Shown: positions 8,705 to 18,839, counted from the stretch's first letter. The stretch is 64,000 nt of DNA from Limnohabitans radicicola (GCF_014837235.1 NZ_JACYFT010000003.1:329660-393659); one strand, 5' to 3'. Notes: a model not told the origin generated them from the letters alone. A program made the numbers and translations.

Positions 8705-10045
8705 ATGACCCATCATGTCATTCTGGGCGCTGGCCCTGCTGGCGTCATTGCCGCCGAAACCATCCGCAAGCACGCGCCTGCAGACACCATCACCCTGGTG
8801 GGGGACGAGCCCGATGCGCCGTACTCGCGCATGGCGATCCCTTATCTGCTGATTGGCAACATCGACGAGCGCGGCACTTACTTGCGCAAGTCGGCCAGCC
8901 ATTTTGACGATTTGCGCATCAAGCAGGTCAAGGCGCGGGTGACGCTGGTCGATGCGCAGCGCAAGCAACTGCAGCTGGATAACGGCAGCACGCTGGCGTT
9001 TGACAAGCTGCTGATCGCGACCGGCTCGCACCCGGTTCGCCCACCGATCCCGGGCATGGACTTGCCCGGTGTGCACCCCTGCTGGACGCTGGCCGATGCC
9101 CGCGCCATCCAGGCCCTGGCCAAACCCGGTGCACGGGTCTTGCAAATGGGCGCGGGGTTCATTGGCTGCATCATCATGGAAGCGCTGGCCTCGCGGGGTG
9201 TGAAGCTCAGCGTGGTCGAGATGGGCGACCGCATGGTGCCGCGCATGATGGGTCCGGTGGCGGGCGGCATGATCCGCGACTGGTGCGAGGCCAAAGGTGT
9301 GCAGGTGTTCACCGGCACCAAGGTCGAGGCCATTGAATCCGGCGCGGACAAAGGACTGCTCGGCAAACTCGCAGCAGCCGTGGGCCTGTCTTCAGATGAC
9401 GCGGGCGGCGCCCTGCGGGTGCGCCTGTCCAACGGTCAGACCATTGAAGCCGATCTGGTGATCAGCGCCACGGGCGTGCGCCCGGCCATCGGCTACCTCC
9501 AGGACAGCGGCATCACCTGTCTGCAGGGCGTGTTGACCGATGCCCGCATGCAGACCAATGTGCCCGGCATCTACGCCGCAGGCGACTGCGCTGAAGCCTT
9601 TGACAAGGTCAGCGGCAAGACCATCGTGAGCGCCATCCAGCCCAACGCGGCCGAGCAGGCCCGCGTGGCTGCGCTCAACATGGTAGGGCAGGACACCGAG
9701 CTCAAGGGCGTCACCCAGATCAACGTGCTCGACACGTTGGGGCTGATCTCCACCAGCTTTGGCAACTGGGAAGGCGTGGCAGACGGCGAACACGCGGCAC
9801 TGACCGACCTGGCCGCAGGCCGCCACCTGAGCCTGCAGTTCAAGGGCGATGTGCTGATCGGCTGCAACAGCGTGGGCTGGACCGAGCACGTGGGCGTGAT
9901 GCGCGGCCTGGTGGAAGGTCAGGTGCCACTGGGTGAGTGGAAAGACCGCCTGCTGCAGGACCCGACCCGACTGGTCGATGCCTACCTGGCCTGTGCCCAG
10001 GGGCAAGGTCAATGGGCAGGTGCACAGGATGCACGTCGCCGTTGA
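8705..10045 (+). CDS. aorC: FAD-dependent NAD(P) oxidoreductase subunit of aldehyde oxidoreductase
   Basis: This is a flavoprotein of the pyridine-nucleotide-disulfide oxidoreductase fold, likely exchanging electrons between the ferredoxin subunit and NAD(P). FAD-binding ILGAGPAGVIAAE is at the N-terminus and NAD-binding VLQMGAGFIGCIIMEAL is around residue 145. The second FAD motif TNVPGIYAAGDCAEAF is around residue 290. GGAGAACACACC precedes the ATG at 8705; the longer frame back to 8588 overlaps the end of aorB and is rejected. The length is 446 residues. A redox-active CxxxxC pair, as in disulfide reductases, is absent. This is consistent with a role as a diaphorase-type subunit. Confidence 0.86.
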   Translation: MTHHVILGAGPAGVIAAETIRKHAPADTITLVGDEPDAPYSRMAIPYLLIGNIDERGTYLRKSASHFDDLRIKQVKARVTLVDAQRKQLQLDNGSTLAFDKLLIATGSHPVRPPIPGMDLPGVHPCWTLADARAIQALAKPGARVLQMGAGFIGCIIMEALASRGVKLSVVEMGDRMVPRMMGPVAGGMIRDWCEAKGVQVFTGTKVEAIESGADKGLLGKLAAAVGLSSDDAGGALRVRLSNGQTIEADLVISATGVRPAIGYLQDSGITCLQGVLTDARMQTNVPGIYAAGDCAEAFDKVSGKTIVSAIQPNAAEQARVAALNMVGQDTELKGVTQINVLDTLGLISTSFGNWEGVADGEHAALTDLAAGRHLSLQFKGDVLIGCNSVGWTEHVGVMRGLVEGQVPLGEWKDRLLQDPTRLVDAYLACAQGQGQWAGAQDARRR

Positions 10046-10060
10046 AGTGACAATCCCTGC

Positions 10061-10315
10061 ATGAACATCACTTTCAAACTGTTTGCCACGCTCACCGACT
10101 ACCTGCCGGCCGAGGTGCGTCGCAGCAACCAGATGGTGCTGGATGTGCCTGCCGATGCCACCATCCTGCAGATCATCGAGCCGTTTGGCCTGCCGCCCAA
10201 GCTGGTGCACCTGGTGCTGGTGAACGGCAAATACATCGCCCCCGAGGTGCGTGGTGCCACCACGTTGACCGAGGGCGATGTGCTCGCCATCTGGCCACCT
10301 GTGGCGGGCGGTTGA
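10061..10315 (+). CDS. MoaD/ThiS-like sulfur carrier
   Basis: This is a small ubiquitin-fold protein of 84 residues that ends in Gly-Gly (PPVAGG), the hallmark of sulfur carriers used in molybdopterin synthesis. The core YIAPEVRGATTLTEGDVLAIWPP matches the MoaD/ThiS family end. Its place behind the W-enzyme genes suggests a dedicated carrier for the tungsten pterin cofactor; the corresponding gene in Aromatoleum aor operons is called aorD. No MoaE partner is in the window, so it may share the genomic one. It lies 15 bases after aorC. Confidence 0.85.
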   Translation: MNITFKLFATLTDYLPAEVRRSNQMVLDVPADATILQIIEPFGLPPKLVHLVLVNGKYIAPEVRGATTLTEGDVLAIWPPVAGG

Positions 10316-10340
10316 GGTCCGCCACGCGGGTCACAGTCTC

Positions 10341-10640
10341 GTGCAATCCCACTACCCCGAGCGCTTTGAGCGCGACATGGGCACCACCGAAACCGAATGG
10401 TTGACGGCTCTGCCCCGAGCGCTGGGTGAGCATGCTTTTGTGTTGGCTGAAGGTCAGGCGCGGGTGCAGATCGGGCAAGGCCAGCTGTTGCTGCAATGGC
10501 ACCCGCTGCCCCCCCGTGTGATCGCGCTGCTGCGCATGCAGCGGCTGGCGGTGCAGTTTGTGTTCGAAGGAGTGGAAGAGGGTGATCGTCAGCGCTTCAT
10601 GAAGCGCTTTGATTTGACGATGCAGCGGGGTGGGGGGTGA
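10341..10640 (+). CDS. Small conserved-looking protein, last gene of the aldehyde oxidoreductase operon
   Basis: I do not recognise a named family. The predicted protein is about 99 residues with HYPERFERDMGTTETEWL near the start and a C-terminal half rich in Leu and Arg (HPLPPRVIALLRMQRLAVQFVFEG). It has no signal peptide or membrane segment. The start is uncertain: a GTG at 10341 includes the HYPERFERDM block, while the ATG at 10377 would remove it. The longer frame from 10278 overlaps the MoaD-like gene. Its position suggests a role in maturation or assembly of the tungsten enzyme, which is inference only. Confidence 0.6.
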   Translation: MQSHYPERFERDMGTTETEWLTALPRALGEHAFVLAEGQARVQIGQGQLLLQWHPLPPRVIALLRMQRLAVQFVFEGVEEGDRQRFMKRFDLTMQRGGG

Positions 10641-10685
10641 GTATGAACGAATCGCTCCGGGATTTGCAGAAGCCTCACGGGAGGA

Positions 10686-11066
10686 TCAACGCCCCGAGAA
10701 CATCTCCACGGTCTTGAGGCCCACCATGGTCAGCGCCAGCGAACCGAACAGGTGCACGCTGGCGGTGCTCAGGGCCAGCGCGTAGCGCGTTTGCAGCAGC
10801 AGGGTGACCACCTCGGCCGAAAAGCTGGAGAAGGTGGTCAGTGCGCCCAGAAAGCCGGTCACCAGCGTCAGCCGCCACAGTGGGTCGAGTTCAGGCCATT
10901 GCTGGAACACGCCCACGCACACGCCCACCAGATAGCCACCGATCAGGTTGGCTGCGAGAGTACCCCAAGGGATCAGGGCACTGCTGTGGCTGAGCCACAG
11001 GCCGAGTTGCCAGCGGGCGAGTGCGCCCAGGCAGGCACCGAAACAGATGGCAAGGACAGCATGCAT
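10686..11066 (-). CDS. crcB: Fluoride ion exporter CrcB/FluC
   Basis: This is a small four-helix fluoride channel of the inner membrane that acts as a dimer. Family blocks present are LGALARWQLGLW at the start, GTLAANLIGGYLVG, and the pore segment TGFLGALTTFSSFSAE. The 126-residue length is standard. It converges with the aldehyde oxidoreductase operon and starts at 11066. No fluoride riboswitch is visible in the short upstream gap, which instead holds a dispersed palindromic repeat. Confidence 0.93.
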   Translation of the reverse strand: MHAVLAICFGACLGALARWQLGLWLSHSSALIPWGTLAANLIGGYLVGVCVGVFQQWPELDPLWRLTLVTGFLGALTTFSSFSAEVVTLLLQTRYALALSTASVHLFGSLALTMVGLKTVEMFSGR

Positions 11067-11076
11067 GGGGGGTTAT

Positions 11077-11150
11077 TGTAGGAGCGAGACTTCATCGCTG
11101 TGGGATGGGGGCGTCTGGGCACTTATCGCCGCGAGGGCGCGGCTCCTATA
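11077..11150. repeat. Dispersed GC-rich palindromic repeat, copy 1
   Basis: The copy begins TGTAGGAGCGA and ends GCGCGGCTCCTAT, so TAGGAGC pairs with GCTCCTA across about 60 bases. The internal part has GCCGCGAGGGCGCGGC. Related copies lie at about 18834, 37316 and 49747, all in gaps at gene ends. This looks like a REP/BIME-type element. Confidence 0.7.
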
Positions 11151-11156
11151 CGAGGG

Positions 11157-12134
11157 TCAGAACGGCGGGTCGTCAGCGGCTGGCGCATCGCCGCAGGTCG
11201 GCGCTGCCGGGGCGTCGGGCAACGGCGCACCCCACTCTTGCTCGCCACCCAATGCCTCGATCAGGCCATCCAGCAGGGGGCCGAGCAGCCCGGTGGCCAA
11301 AATGACGTCCGAGTCAAAACGGTCTTCGTTTTTGTCGGTGCCCGCTTCGTCCATCACGCCGTCGAGAAACTGGACTTTTTTGAGCTGCAAAGTCTCGGTC
11401 AGCACAAAGCCCACGCGCCCGTCCCAGCTGAGCGCCAGTTGGGTGGGCAGCTTGCCTTCGAGCACGTGTTTGCGCACATCGTCGTTGGCCAGGTGGTGGC
11501 GTGTGAAGCGGATGCTGGCGGCGTCTTCGCCCGTGGCCTTGAGCACGCATTCACGCTCCACGCTCAGGTCGGCGGGCCAGTCTTCGGGGGCGGGGGCCAG
11601 CAACCATTCGGTCATGGCCGCCTGCGGTGTGGTGGCGGTCTGGATCAGGGCCACCGACAAGCCGGTGAAAGCCTTCATCAGCGCCGAGATGGCCTCATCG
11701 GCTTTGCCCTGGCTGCCGCTGTCCAGCACCAGGCGGCGCTGGGGCAGATCGATCCACACCAGCACGCTGGCTTGCCTGGGGAAAGCCTGAGGCAGCAGGG
11801 CCTGCAGAATGTCGTCCTGCAGGTCGCGTTTTTCCTTCTTGCCGGGTTTGCGGCCGGTAGCGGCCTCGATTTCGGTGATGCGCTCGTGCAGCTGGCGTCG
11901 CACCACGCTGCCGGGCACGGCTTTGGATTCGATCATGAGTTTGACCATCCATTGCCCACCCACGGATTCCACCAGGGGGCCGTGCGCTTCGCCTCGGGGC
12001 TCGATCCAGCCCACCGATTTGTCTTGCGTGGCACTGCACTCCACAAACCGCGCTGGTTGCAGCGCCGCTTCCACCTCGGAGAGGCTGGGGTTCCAGCCTT
12101 CACCGATGCGGTAAACCATCACATTCTTGAACAT
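11157..12134 (-). CDS. rdgC: Recombination-associated protein RdgC
   Basis: RdgC is a ring-forming DNA-binding protein that restrains RecA activity. The N-terminus MFKNVMVYRIGEGW, the block VGWIEPRGEAHGPLVESVGGQW and the conserved GRKPGKKEKRDLQDDIL region are all characteristic. The C-terminus has VDSEF-type equivalents and a Pro/Ala-rich tail. At 325 residues it is slightly longer than the E. coli protein. It stands alone between crcB and the second TRAP cluster. Confidence 0.92.
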   Translation of the reverse strand: MFKNVMVYRIGEGWNPSLSEVEAALQPARFVECSATQDKSVGWIEPRGEAHGPLVESVGGQWMVKLMIESKAVPGSVVRRQLHERITEIEAATGRKPGKKEKRDLQDDILQALLPQAFPRQASVLVWIDLPQRRLVLDSGSQGKADEAISALMKAFTGLSVALIQTATTPQAAMTEWLLAPAPEDWPADLSVERECVLKATGEDAASIRFTRHHLANDDVRKHVLEGKLPTQLALSWDGRVGFVLTETLQLKKVQFLDGVMDEAGTDKNEDRFDSDVILATGLLGPLLDGLIEALGGEQEWGAPLPDAPAAPTCGDAPAADDPPF

Positions 12135-12195
12135 CCGTCACTCTTTCATGCCACCCGGGGCCAGCGCGGCATCTTACCGGAGTGGACGGCGTACT

Positions 12196-13506
12196 TTATT
12201 TGGCGACACCCATCAGCAGGTCGGGGACGATGGTGACGATGGACGGAAACACCGTGATCAGTCCGATGCCCACGATCATGCAGGCGAAAAAGGGCAGGGT
12301 CACGCGGGCGATGCGGTTGCTGTCGATGCCGGTCATGTTCTGCAGCACAAACAGGTTGAAGCCCACAGGCGGCGTGATCTCGGCGATCTCCACCAGCATG
12401 ATGATGAAGATGCCAAACCAGACCAGGTCAAACCCGGCCTTCTGGATCATGGGCAGGACCACCGCGCTGGTCAGCACGATCATCGAGATGCCGTCGAGCG
12501 CCGTGCCCAGAATCAGGTACACCACCACCAGCACGGCGATCAGGCCATAAGGCGACAGGTTCAGGCTGTGCACAAACTCGGCCAGCTCACGCGGGATACC
12601 GGTGAAGGCCATGGTCTTGGTCAAGAAAGCCGCGCCCGCCAGGATGAACATGATCATGCAGCTCACGCGCGTGGCCCCGACCAGGCCTTGCCAGAAGTTG
12701 GCCCAGGTCAGGCTGCGCCCTGCGGCAGCGATGGCGAGCGACCCCAGCACGCCGTAGGCGGCGCATTCGGTTGCGGTGGCAATGCCCGCCACCAGCACCC
12801 AAACGATGAACACGATGAGCAAGCTGCAAGGAATCAGGCTGCCCGAGCGCCGCATTTTTTCCATGAAGGTGGTGGGCGCTTCGGCGGGTGGCACTTTGTC
12901 CGGGTTGCGCAGGCTCCACCAGATGATGTAGCCCGAGAACAGGCCCATCAGCAAAAAGCCGGGCAAAAAGCCTGCGAGGAACAAACGGATCACGCTGGCG
13001 TCTGCCGCCACCGCGTACACCACCATGGTGATGGACGGGGGAATCAAAATGCCCAAACCGCCCGCAGCGGCCAGTGAGCCCAGCGCGATGTTGCGGTCGT
13101 AGCCGCGCTTTTCCAGCTCGGGCAGGGCCACTTTGGCGATCGTGGCGCAGGTGGCTGCCGATGAGCCCGAGACCGAGCCGAAAATGCCGCAGCCCAAAAT
13201 GGTGGTGTGCATCAAACGGCCTGGTACCTTGGACAGCCAGGGTGAGAGGCCGTCGAACATCTGCTCGGACAGTTTGGTGCGGTACAAAATCTCGCCCATC
13301 CAGATGAACATGGGCAGGGCCGCGAGTTCCCAGCTGGCCGAGGTTTCCCAGAAGGACGAAAACAGGTTCTTGCCGGGCAGGGTGTTGGTGAAAAACGCCT
13401 GACCGACCCAGCCCACAATCGCCAGTGTCATGGCGATCCAGACGCCGCCGCTGAGCATCAGCAGCATCAAAAACAGGAGCAGGCCCCCGATTTCCAGCAG
13501 GCCCAT
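12196..13506 (-). CDS. dctM: TRAP transporter large permease (DctM)
   Basis: This is the channel subunit of the second TRAP transporter, complete at 436 residues. It has repeated hydrophobic helices and family segments FGSVSGSSAATCATIAKVAL, AAAGGLGILIPPS and EIAEITPPVGFNLFVLQ. The ATG at 13506 overlaps the dctQ stop (GTGATG context); a GTG three bases earlier is possible. It is last in the order dctP-dctQ-dctM. Confidence 0.93.
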   Translation of the reverse strand: MGLLEIGGLLLFLMLLMLSGGVWIAMTLAIVGWVGQAFFTNTLPGKNLFSSFWETSASWELAALPMFIWMGEILYRTKLSEQMFDGLSPWLSKVPGRLMHTTILGCGIFGSVSGSSAATCATIAKVALPELEKRGYDRNIALGSLAAAGGLGILIPPSITMVVYAVAADASVIRLFLAGFLPGFLLMGLFSGYIIWWSLRNPDKVPPAEAPTTFMEKMRRSGSLIPCSLLIVFIVWVLVAGIATATECAAYGVLGSLAIAAAGRSLTWANFWQGLVGATRVSCMIMFILAGAAFLTKTMAFTGIPRELAEFVHSLNLSPYGLIAVLVVVYLILGTALDGISMIVLTSAVVLPMIQKAGFDLVWFGIFIIMLVEIAEITPPVGFNLFVLQNMTGIDSNRIARVTLPFFACMIVGIGLITVFPSIVTIVPDLLMGVAK

Positions 13507-14060
13507 CACATCTCCTCGGAAAAATCACCGCGGGCGTGTCGTTCTTCGACACGCGCCACATAGCTGGGCTTGCCACCTCGGAACACGCACACGCATTCGT
13601 CGAGCACGGCAATCACCAGAATGGCCGAGCCGATCACAAAGCTCATTTGCGGAATCCAGATCGGGATCGCCACCATGTTGCCCGCGATGTCGTTGAACTC
13701 GTAGCTCTCCCAGGTGAAGCGCGCTGCCCAGTAACCCAGGTAGCCAATGGCCACGGCGGCCACCGCCAGGGAGACCAGCTCCAGCCAGCGGCGCACGGGG
13801 GCCGACACCGATTCGAGCACCAGCGTCACCCGCACAAAGTCACCGTTCCGGAAGCTGTAGGCCATGCCCAGAAAAGCCGCCGCCGCGCACAGCCAGGCCA
13901 CGATGTCGTTGACCCAGGAGACGCGCCACTCGAACACGCGGCCCACCGAGGCGCCAATCATCAGGACCAGGATGGCCAGCACGCACAGGGCGGCCAGCTG
14001 GCCCCCCAGCGCGTACAGACCGTCCAGCAGACGCCGTGGGGTGTTGGCTTGTTCAGGCAT
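13506..14060 (-). CDS. dctQ: TRAP transporter small permease (DctQ)
   Basis: This is the small membrane subunit of the second TRAP transporter, 184 residues with four helices. Examples are LAALCVLAILVLMIGASVGRVF, IVAWLCAAAAFLGMAYSF and SLAVAAVAIGYLGYW. The FRNGDFVRVTLVLE loop corresponds to the usual NxHVRVD segment. A Cys- and charge-rich tail follows the last helix. It starts six bases after the dctP stop and ends in an overlap with dctM. Confidence 0.9.
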   Translation of the reverse strand: MPEQANTPRRLLDGLYALGGQLAALCVLAILVLMIGASVGRVFEWRVSWVNDIVAWLCAAAAFLGMAYSFRNGDFVRVTLVLESVSAPVRRWLELVSLAVAAVAIGYLGYWAARFTWESYEFNDIAGNMVAIPIWIPQMSFVIGSAILVIAVLDECVCVFRGGKPSYVARVEERHARGDFSEEM

Positions 14061-14066
14061 GCCGAC

Positions 14067-15044
14067 TCACTTGTGGTTGTAGGCGTCGACCAGGGCCTTG
14101 CCTTCGGCACCGGATTTTTCCAGCCATTCCTTGAGCATGGTGTCACCGACTTTCTTCATGTCGGCCTTGAGCTGGGGCGAGGGGGCGGTCACGGTCATGC
14201 CGTTGGCCTTGAGGGTGGCCAGCGTGGTGTCGTTGACCTTGCGCGACTCGGTCCAGCCACGGCTTTCAGCGTCGGCGGCGGCTTTCATCACGGCGTCCTG
14301 CGTGGCCTTGTCCAGGGCGTCAAAAGCCTTCTTGTTGGCGATCACCGCGTTTTTGGGCAACCAGGCCTGCACGTCGTAGTAATACTTGAGGTGTTCGTAG
14401 AGCTTGCTGTCCACCCCGGTGGCACCCGAGGTCATGGTCGATTCGACCACGCCCGTGGCCAGCGCCTGGGTGAATTCCGCCGCCTGCACGGTCACGGGCT
14501 GTGCACCCACGAGCTCGGCGATGCGGGCGGTGGACGGGCTGTAGGAGCGCCACTTGATGCCCTTGAGGTCGGCCGCGCTGTTGATCGGCTTTTTGCTGAA
14601 AATGCCTTGCGGTGGCCAGGCGACCGAGTACAGCAGCACCATGCCTTGCTCGGCAAGCTTTTTCTCCATCAAGGGCTTCTGAGCCTTGTAGAGCTTCATG
14701 CCCTCGTCGTAGCTGTCGGCCAAGAAGGGCAGGCCATCGGCGGCGTAGATGGGCCATTCATTGCTGAAGTTGGCCAGCAGGATTTCACCCGCCTGGGCCT
14801 GACCGCCCTGCACGGCGCGCTTGATCTCGGGGGCTTTGAACAGCGACGCGTTGGCATGCACCGTGATCTTGAGCTTGCCGCCAGAGGCTTTGTCCACGTC
14901 AGTGGCGAATTGCGCCAGGTTCAGGGAATGGAAGTTGGTGGCCGGGTAGGCGGCGGGCAGGTCCCATTTGGTCTGGGCCTGTGTGGCAACAGACAGCGTG
15001 ATCGCAGTGGCCATCAGGCCCAGGTTCAATGTGCGGCGTTTCAT
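14067..15044 (-). CDS. dctP: TRAP transporter periplasmic solute-binding protein (DctP)
   Basis: The protein captures an organic acid in the periplasm for the dctQM permease. A signal peptide (TLNLGLMATAITLSVATQAQ) is followed by TKWDLPAAYPATNFHSLNLA. The selectivity-helix region LKGIKWRSYSPSTARIAELV holds the arginine that binds a substrate carboxylate in the family. The ATG at 15044 has an AGGAG site seven bases upstream. The frame continues 5' for 600 codons, but that part is antisense to the oxoprolinase gene. Divergence from the oxoprolinase suggests a cyclic amide or amino acid derivative as substrate; this is inference. Confidence 0.93.
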   Translation of the reverse strand: MKRRTLNLGLMATAITLSVATQAQTKWDLPAAYPATNFHSLNLAQFATDVDKASGGKLKITVHANASLFKAPEIKRAVQGGQAQAGEILLANFSNEWPIYAADGLPFLADSYDEGMKLYKAQKPLMEKKLAEQGMVLLYSVAWPPQGIFSKKPINSAADLKGIKWRSYSPSTARIAELVGAQPVTVQAAEFTQALATGVVESTMTSGATGVDSKLYEHLKYYYDVQAWLPKNAVIANKKAFDALDKATQDAVMKAAADAESRGWTESRKVNDTTLATLKANGMTVTAPSPQLKADMKKVGDTMLKEWLEKSGAEGKALVDAYNHK

Positions 15045-15215
15045 GAAAGGACTCCTGAAAGGGGATGAGGGAACCGAGCAAGATGCGTACCTGCGATGTG
15101 CGTCAGGATGGTGCATCGCTTGTACACGACTGTAGGCGAGAAGCTGCAGCCTGCCGATGGGTGATTCCCCTGAGGGACTGCCCTGTGCGCGACAGCCGGG
15201 TAACATGACTGAATC

Positions 15216-18200
15216 ATGAACGCATCCACCACCCCGACCCGCTGGCAATTCTGGATCGACCGCGGGGGCACCTTCACCGACATCGTGGGCAAGCGGCCTG
15301 ACGGCACGCTGGTCACGCACAAGCTCTTGTCTGAAAACCCCGAGCAGTACCGTGACGCCGCGGTCGCTGGTATCCGCCACCTGCTGGGCTTGAAGGCCGG
15401 TGAGCCCGTCACGCCCGAGCAGGTGGAGTGCGTGAAGATGGGCACCACCGTGGCCACCAACGCGCTGCTGGAGCGCAAGGGTGAGCCCACGCTGCTGGTG
15501 ACCACCCGGGGTTTCCGGGATGCGCTGCGCATTGCGTACCAGAACCGCCCCCGCCTGTTTGACCGCCAGATCGTGCTGCCCGAGCTGCTGTACGAGCGTG
15601 TGATCGAGGCCTGTGAGCGCGTGGGCGCGCATGGCGATGTGGTGGAGCCGCTCGATGAAGCGCACCTGCGCGAACGCCTGTGGGCCGCTTACGACGCGGG
15701 TTTGCGCAGTGTGGCCGTGGTCTTCATGCACGGCTACCGTTACACCGAGCATGAGCAGGCCGCTGCCCGCATCGCACGCGAAGTCGGCTTCACCCAGGTC
15801 AGCACCAGCCACGAGACCAGCCCGATGATGAAGTTCGTCAGCCGGGGCGACACCACCGTGGTGGACGCTTACCTCTCGCCCATCCTGCGCCGCTATGTGG
15901 ACCAGGTGGCCAGCGAGATGCCGGGCGTCAAGCTGTTTTTCATGCAGTCCTCGGGCGGCCTGACCGACGCGCACGCCTTTCAGGGCAAGGACGCGATCCT
16001 GTCCGGCCCGGCGGGCGGTATTGTGGGCATGGCCCGCACGGCCGAACTGGCGGGTTGTGAGCGCGTGATCGGTTTCGACATGGGCGGCACCTCGACCGAT
16101 GTGTCGCATTTCGCAGGCGAGTTCGAGCGCGAATTCGAGACCCAGGTGGCGGGCGTGCGCATGCGTGCGCCCATGATGAGCATCCACACCGTGGCGGCGG
16201 GCGGCGGCTCGATTCTGGCGTTTGACGGTGCGCGTTTTCGCGTCGGCCCCGAGAGCGCGGGCGCCAACCCTGGCCCGGCCAGCTACCGGCGCGGCGGGCC
16301 GCTGGCCGTGACCGACGCCAACGTGCTGCTGGGCAAGATCCAGCCCGCTTACTTTCCGAAAGTGTTCGGCCCGCAGGCCAACGAGGCCTTGAGTGCCGAG
16401 CCGGTGCGCGACCAGTTCAACGCACTGTCTGCACAGACGGGTCGCAGCGCCGAGGACGTGGCCGAGGGCTTCATCCGCATCGCGGTGCAGCAGATGGCCA
16501 ACGCGATCAAGAAGATTTCGGTGGCGCGCGGTTACGACGTCACCCGCTACACCCTGCAGTGCTTTGGTGGGGCCGGCGGCCAGCACGCCTGCCTGGTGGC
16601 CGATGCCCTGGGCATGACCCGCGTGCTGGTGCACCCGCTCGCTGGCGTCCTCTCGGCCTACGGCATGGGCCTGGCCGACCAGAACCTGATCCGCGAGCAG
16701 GCGGTGGAGCTCCCGCTGGATGCGTCTGCCTTGTCGCAGATGGCGGTCCAGCTGGACGCGCTGGCCGAGCAGGCCAGCTCGGCCTTGCAAGCCCAGCAGC
16801 TGAGCCAGTCTGCCGTAGAGGTACGCCGCCGCGTGCATGTGCGCTACGAAGGCACCGATTCAGCGCTGGTGGTGCCCTTTGGCGATCTGGCCGCGATCCA
16901 GTTCGGCTTCGAGGCGGCGTACCGCCAGCGCTTTGCCTTTTTGATGCAGGGCAAACGCTTGATCGCGGAGGCCGTGTCGGTCGAGGCCGTGGTGGCGGGG
17001 GATGCGCCTGCCGAACCACGCCATGCCTTGCAGCCTTCGCGCGAAGTGCCGCGTCGCGACACGGTGCGCCTGTACAGCAGCGGTGCCTGGCACGAGGCCG
17101 CGCTGGTGGTGCGCGAAGACCTGCGCCCCGGCGACGAAGTGCAGGGCCCGGCCATCATTGCCGAGAAGAACGCGACCACGGTGGTCGAGCCCGAGTGGGC
17201 CGCTCGCCTGACCGAGCTGGACCACATCGTGCTGGAACGCCGGGTGCCGCGTGCGCAGACGTTTGCCGTGGGCACCACGGTGGACCCGGTGCTGCTGGAG
17301 GTGTTCAACAACCTGTTCATGAACATCGCCGAGCAGATGGGGCTGCAGCTGCAGAACACGGCCTACTCGGTCAACATCAAGGAACGTCTGGACTTTTCGT
17401 GTGCGCTGTTCAGCGCCGAGGGGCATCTGATCGCCAACGCGCCGCACATGCCGGTGCACCTGGGCTCGATGGGCGAAAGCATCCAGACCGTGATCCGCGA
17501 CAACGCGGGCCGCATGCAGCCTGGCGACGTCTATGTGCTCAATGACCCCTACCACGGGGGCACGCACTTGCCGGACGTGACGGTCATCACGCCCGTGTTT
17601 CTGGATGGCATGGCCGAGCCGGTGTTTTATGTGGGCTCACGCGGTCACCACGCGGACGTGGGTGGGCTCACGCCGGGTTCGATGCCGCCGTTCTCGACCC
17701 GCATCGAAGAAGAGGGCGTGCAGATCCAGAACTTCAAGCTGGTGGACTGCGGGCGTCTGCGCGAGGCCGAGATGGTGGCGCTGCTGCAAAGTGGCGAGTA
17801 CCCGAGCCGCAATCCGGCGCAGAACATGGCCGACCTGAAAGCCCAGATCGCTGCCAACGAGAAAGGGGTGCAGGAGCTGCGCCGCATGGTCGATCAGTTC
17901 AGCCTGCCTGTTGTGCAGGCCTACATGCGCCATGTGCAGGACAACGCCGAAGAGTCGGTGCGCCGCGTCATCACGCGCCTCAAAGATGGCCACTTCACCC
18001 TGCCGCTGGACAACGGCGCGCAGATCCAGGTGGCGGTGCGGGTCAACAGTGCACAGCGCAGCGCCGAGATCGACTTCACCGGCACCAGCGCCCAGCTGGC
18101 CAACAACTTCAACGCGCCGCGTGCGGTCTGCATGGCAGCGGTGCTGTACGTGTTCCGCACCCTGGTGGATGACGACATCCCGCTCAATGCGGGTTGCCTC

Positions 18201-18839
18201 AAGCCGCTCAGGGTCACCATTCCCGAAGGCTCCATGCTCAACCCCTTGCCACCGGCCTCGGTGGTGGCGGGCAATGTGGAAACGTCAACCTGCATCACCA
18301 ATGCCCTCTTTGGCGCTTTGGGTGTGATGGCGGGCAGCCAGCCCACCATGAACAACTTCACCTTCGGCAATGCACGCTACCAGTACTACGAGACGATCTC
18401 GGGCGGCAGCGGCGCGGGCGGGCGCTTTGACGAGACGGGCGCACTCGTGGGCGGCTTTGACGGCACCTCGGTGGTGCAGACCCACATGACCAATTCGCGC
18501 CTGACCGACCCGGAGGTGCTGGAGTTCCGTTTCCCGGTGCAGCTGGAGAGCTACGCCATCCGCAAGGGCTCAGGCGGTGCCGGGCGCTGGCAGGGTGGCA
18601 ACGGCGGCGTGCGCCGCATCCGCTTCCTGGAGCCGATGACGGCGGGCATCCTGTCCAACGGGCGCGTACATCCCGCTTTTGGCGCAGGTGGCGGCCAGCC
18701 GGGGCAGCCGGGCATCAACCGCGTGGTGCGTGCCAATGGCCAGACCGAGGTGCTGGGTCACATCGGCCAGACCGAGATGGCGGTGGGCGATGTGTTCGAG
18801 ATCCACACGCCCGGGGGCGGTGGTTACGGCACCCTGTAG
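15216..18839 (+). CDS. 5-oxoprolinase/hydantoinase, HyuA-HyuB fusion
   Basis: This is an ATP-dependent amidohydrolase of the 5-oxoprolinase family, 1207 residues long, which opens 5-oxoproline or related cyclic amides. Residues about 10-690 are the HyuA half ([61 protein letters not shown]). Residues about 695-1205 are the HyuB half ([49 protein letters not shown]). The fused form is that of OplAH and of some eukaryotic-type enzymes. It is divergent from the dctPQM transporter, a plausible uptake partner. The specificity (oxoproline, hydantoin or other) cannot be decided from sequence. Confidence 0.88.
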   Translation: MNASTTPTRWQFWIDRGGTFTDIVGKRPDGTLVTHKLLSENPEQYRDAAVAGIRHLLGLKAGEPVTPEQVECVKMGTTVATNALLERKGEPTLLVTTRGFRDALRIAYQNRPRLFDRQIVLPELLYERVIEACERVGAHGDVVEPLDEAHLRERLWAAYDAGLRSVAVVFMHGYRYTEHEQAAARIAREVGFTQVSTSHETSPMMKFVSRGDTTVVDAYLSPILRRYVDQVASEMPGVKLFFMQSSGGLTDAHAFQGKDAILSGPAGGIVGMARTAELAGCERVIGFDMGGTSTDVSHFAGEFEREFETQVAGVRMRAPMMSIHTVAAGGGSILAFDGARFRVGPESAGANPGPASYRRGGPLAVTDANVLLGKIQPAYFPKVFGPQANEALSAEPVRDQFNALSAQTGRSAEDVAEGFIRIAVQQMANAIKKISVARGYDVTRYTLQCFGGAGGQHACLVADALGMTRVLVHPLAGVLSAYGMGLADQNLIREQAVELPLDASALSQMAVQLDALAEQASSALQAQQLSQSAVEVRRRVHVRYEGTDSALVVPFGDLAAIQFGFEAAYRQRFAFLMQGKRLIAEAVSVEAVVAGDAPAEPRHALQPSREVPRRDTVRLYSSGAWHEAALVVREDLRPGDEVQGPAIIAEKNATTVVEPEWAARLTELDHIVLERRVPRAQTFAVGTTVDPVLLEVFNNLFMNIAEQMGLQLQNTAYSVNIKERLDFSCALFSAEGHLIANAPHMPVHLGSMGESIQTVIRDNAGRMQPGDVYVLNDPYHGGTHLPDVTVITPVFLDGMAEPVFYVGSRGHHADVGGLTPGSMPPFSTRIEEEGVQIQNFKLVDCGRLREAEMVALLQSGEYPSRNPAQNMADLKAQIAANEKGVQELRRMVDQFSLPVVQAYMRHVQDNAEESVRRVITRLKDGHFTLPLDNGAQIQVAVRVNSAQRSAEIDFTGTSAQLANNFNAPRAVCMAAVLYVFRTLVDDDIPLNAGCLKPLRVTIPEGSMLNPLPPASVVAGNVETSTCITNALFGALGVMAGSQPTMNNFTFGNARYQYYETISGGSGAGGRFDETGALVGGFDGTSVVQTHMTNSRLTDPEVLEFRFPVQLESYAIRKGSGGAGRWQGGNGGVRRIRFLEPMTAGILSNGRVHPAFGAGGGQPGQPGINRVVRANGQTEVLGHIGQTEMAVGDVFEIHTPGGGGYGTL

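Noticed and set aside
11067..11156. Fluoride riboswitch before crcB
   Set aside because: The short gap holds only the palindromic repeat; no fluoride-motif conserved bases are seen.
15045..16838. N-terminal extension of the DctP frame to 923 residues
   Set aside because: The extra part lies antisense to the oxoprolinase gene, and a signal peptide with a ribosome site begins at 15044.
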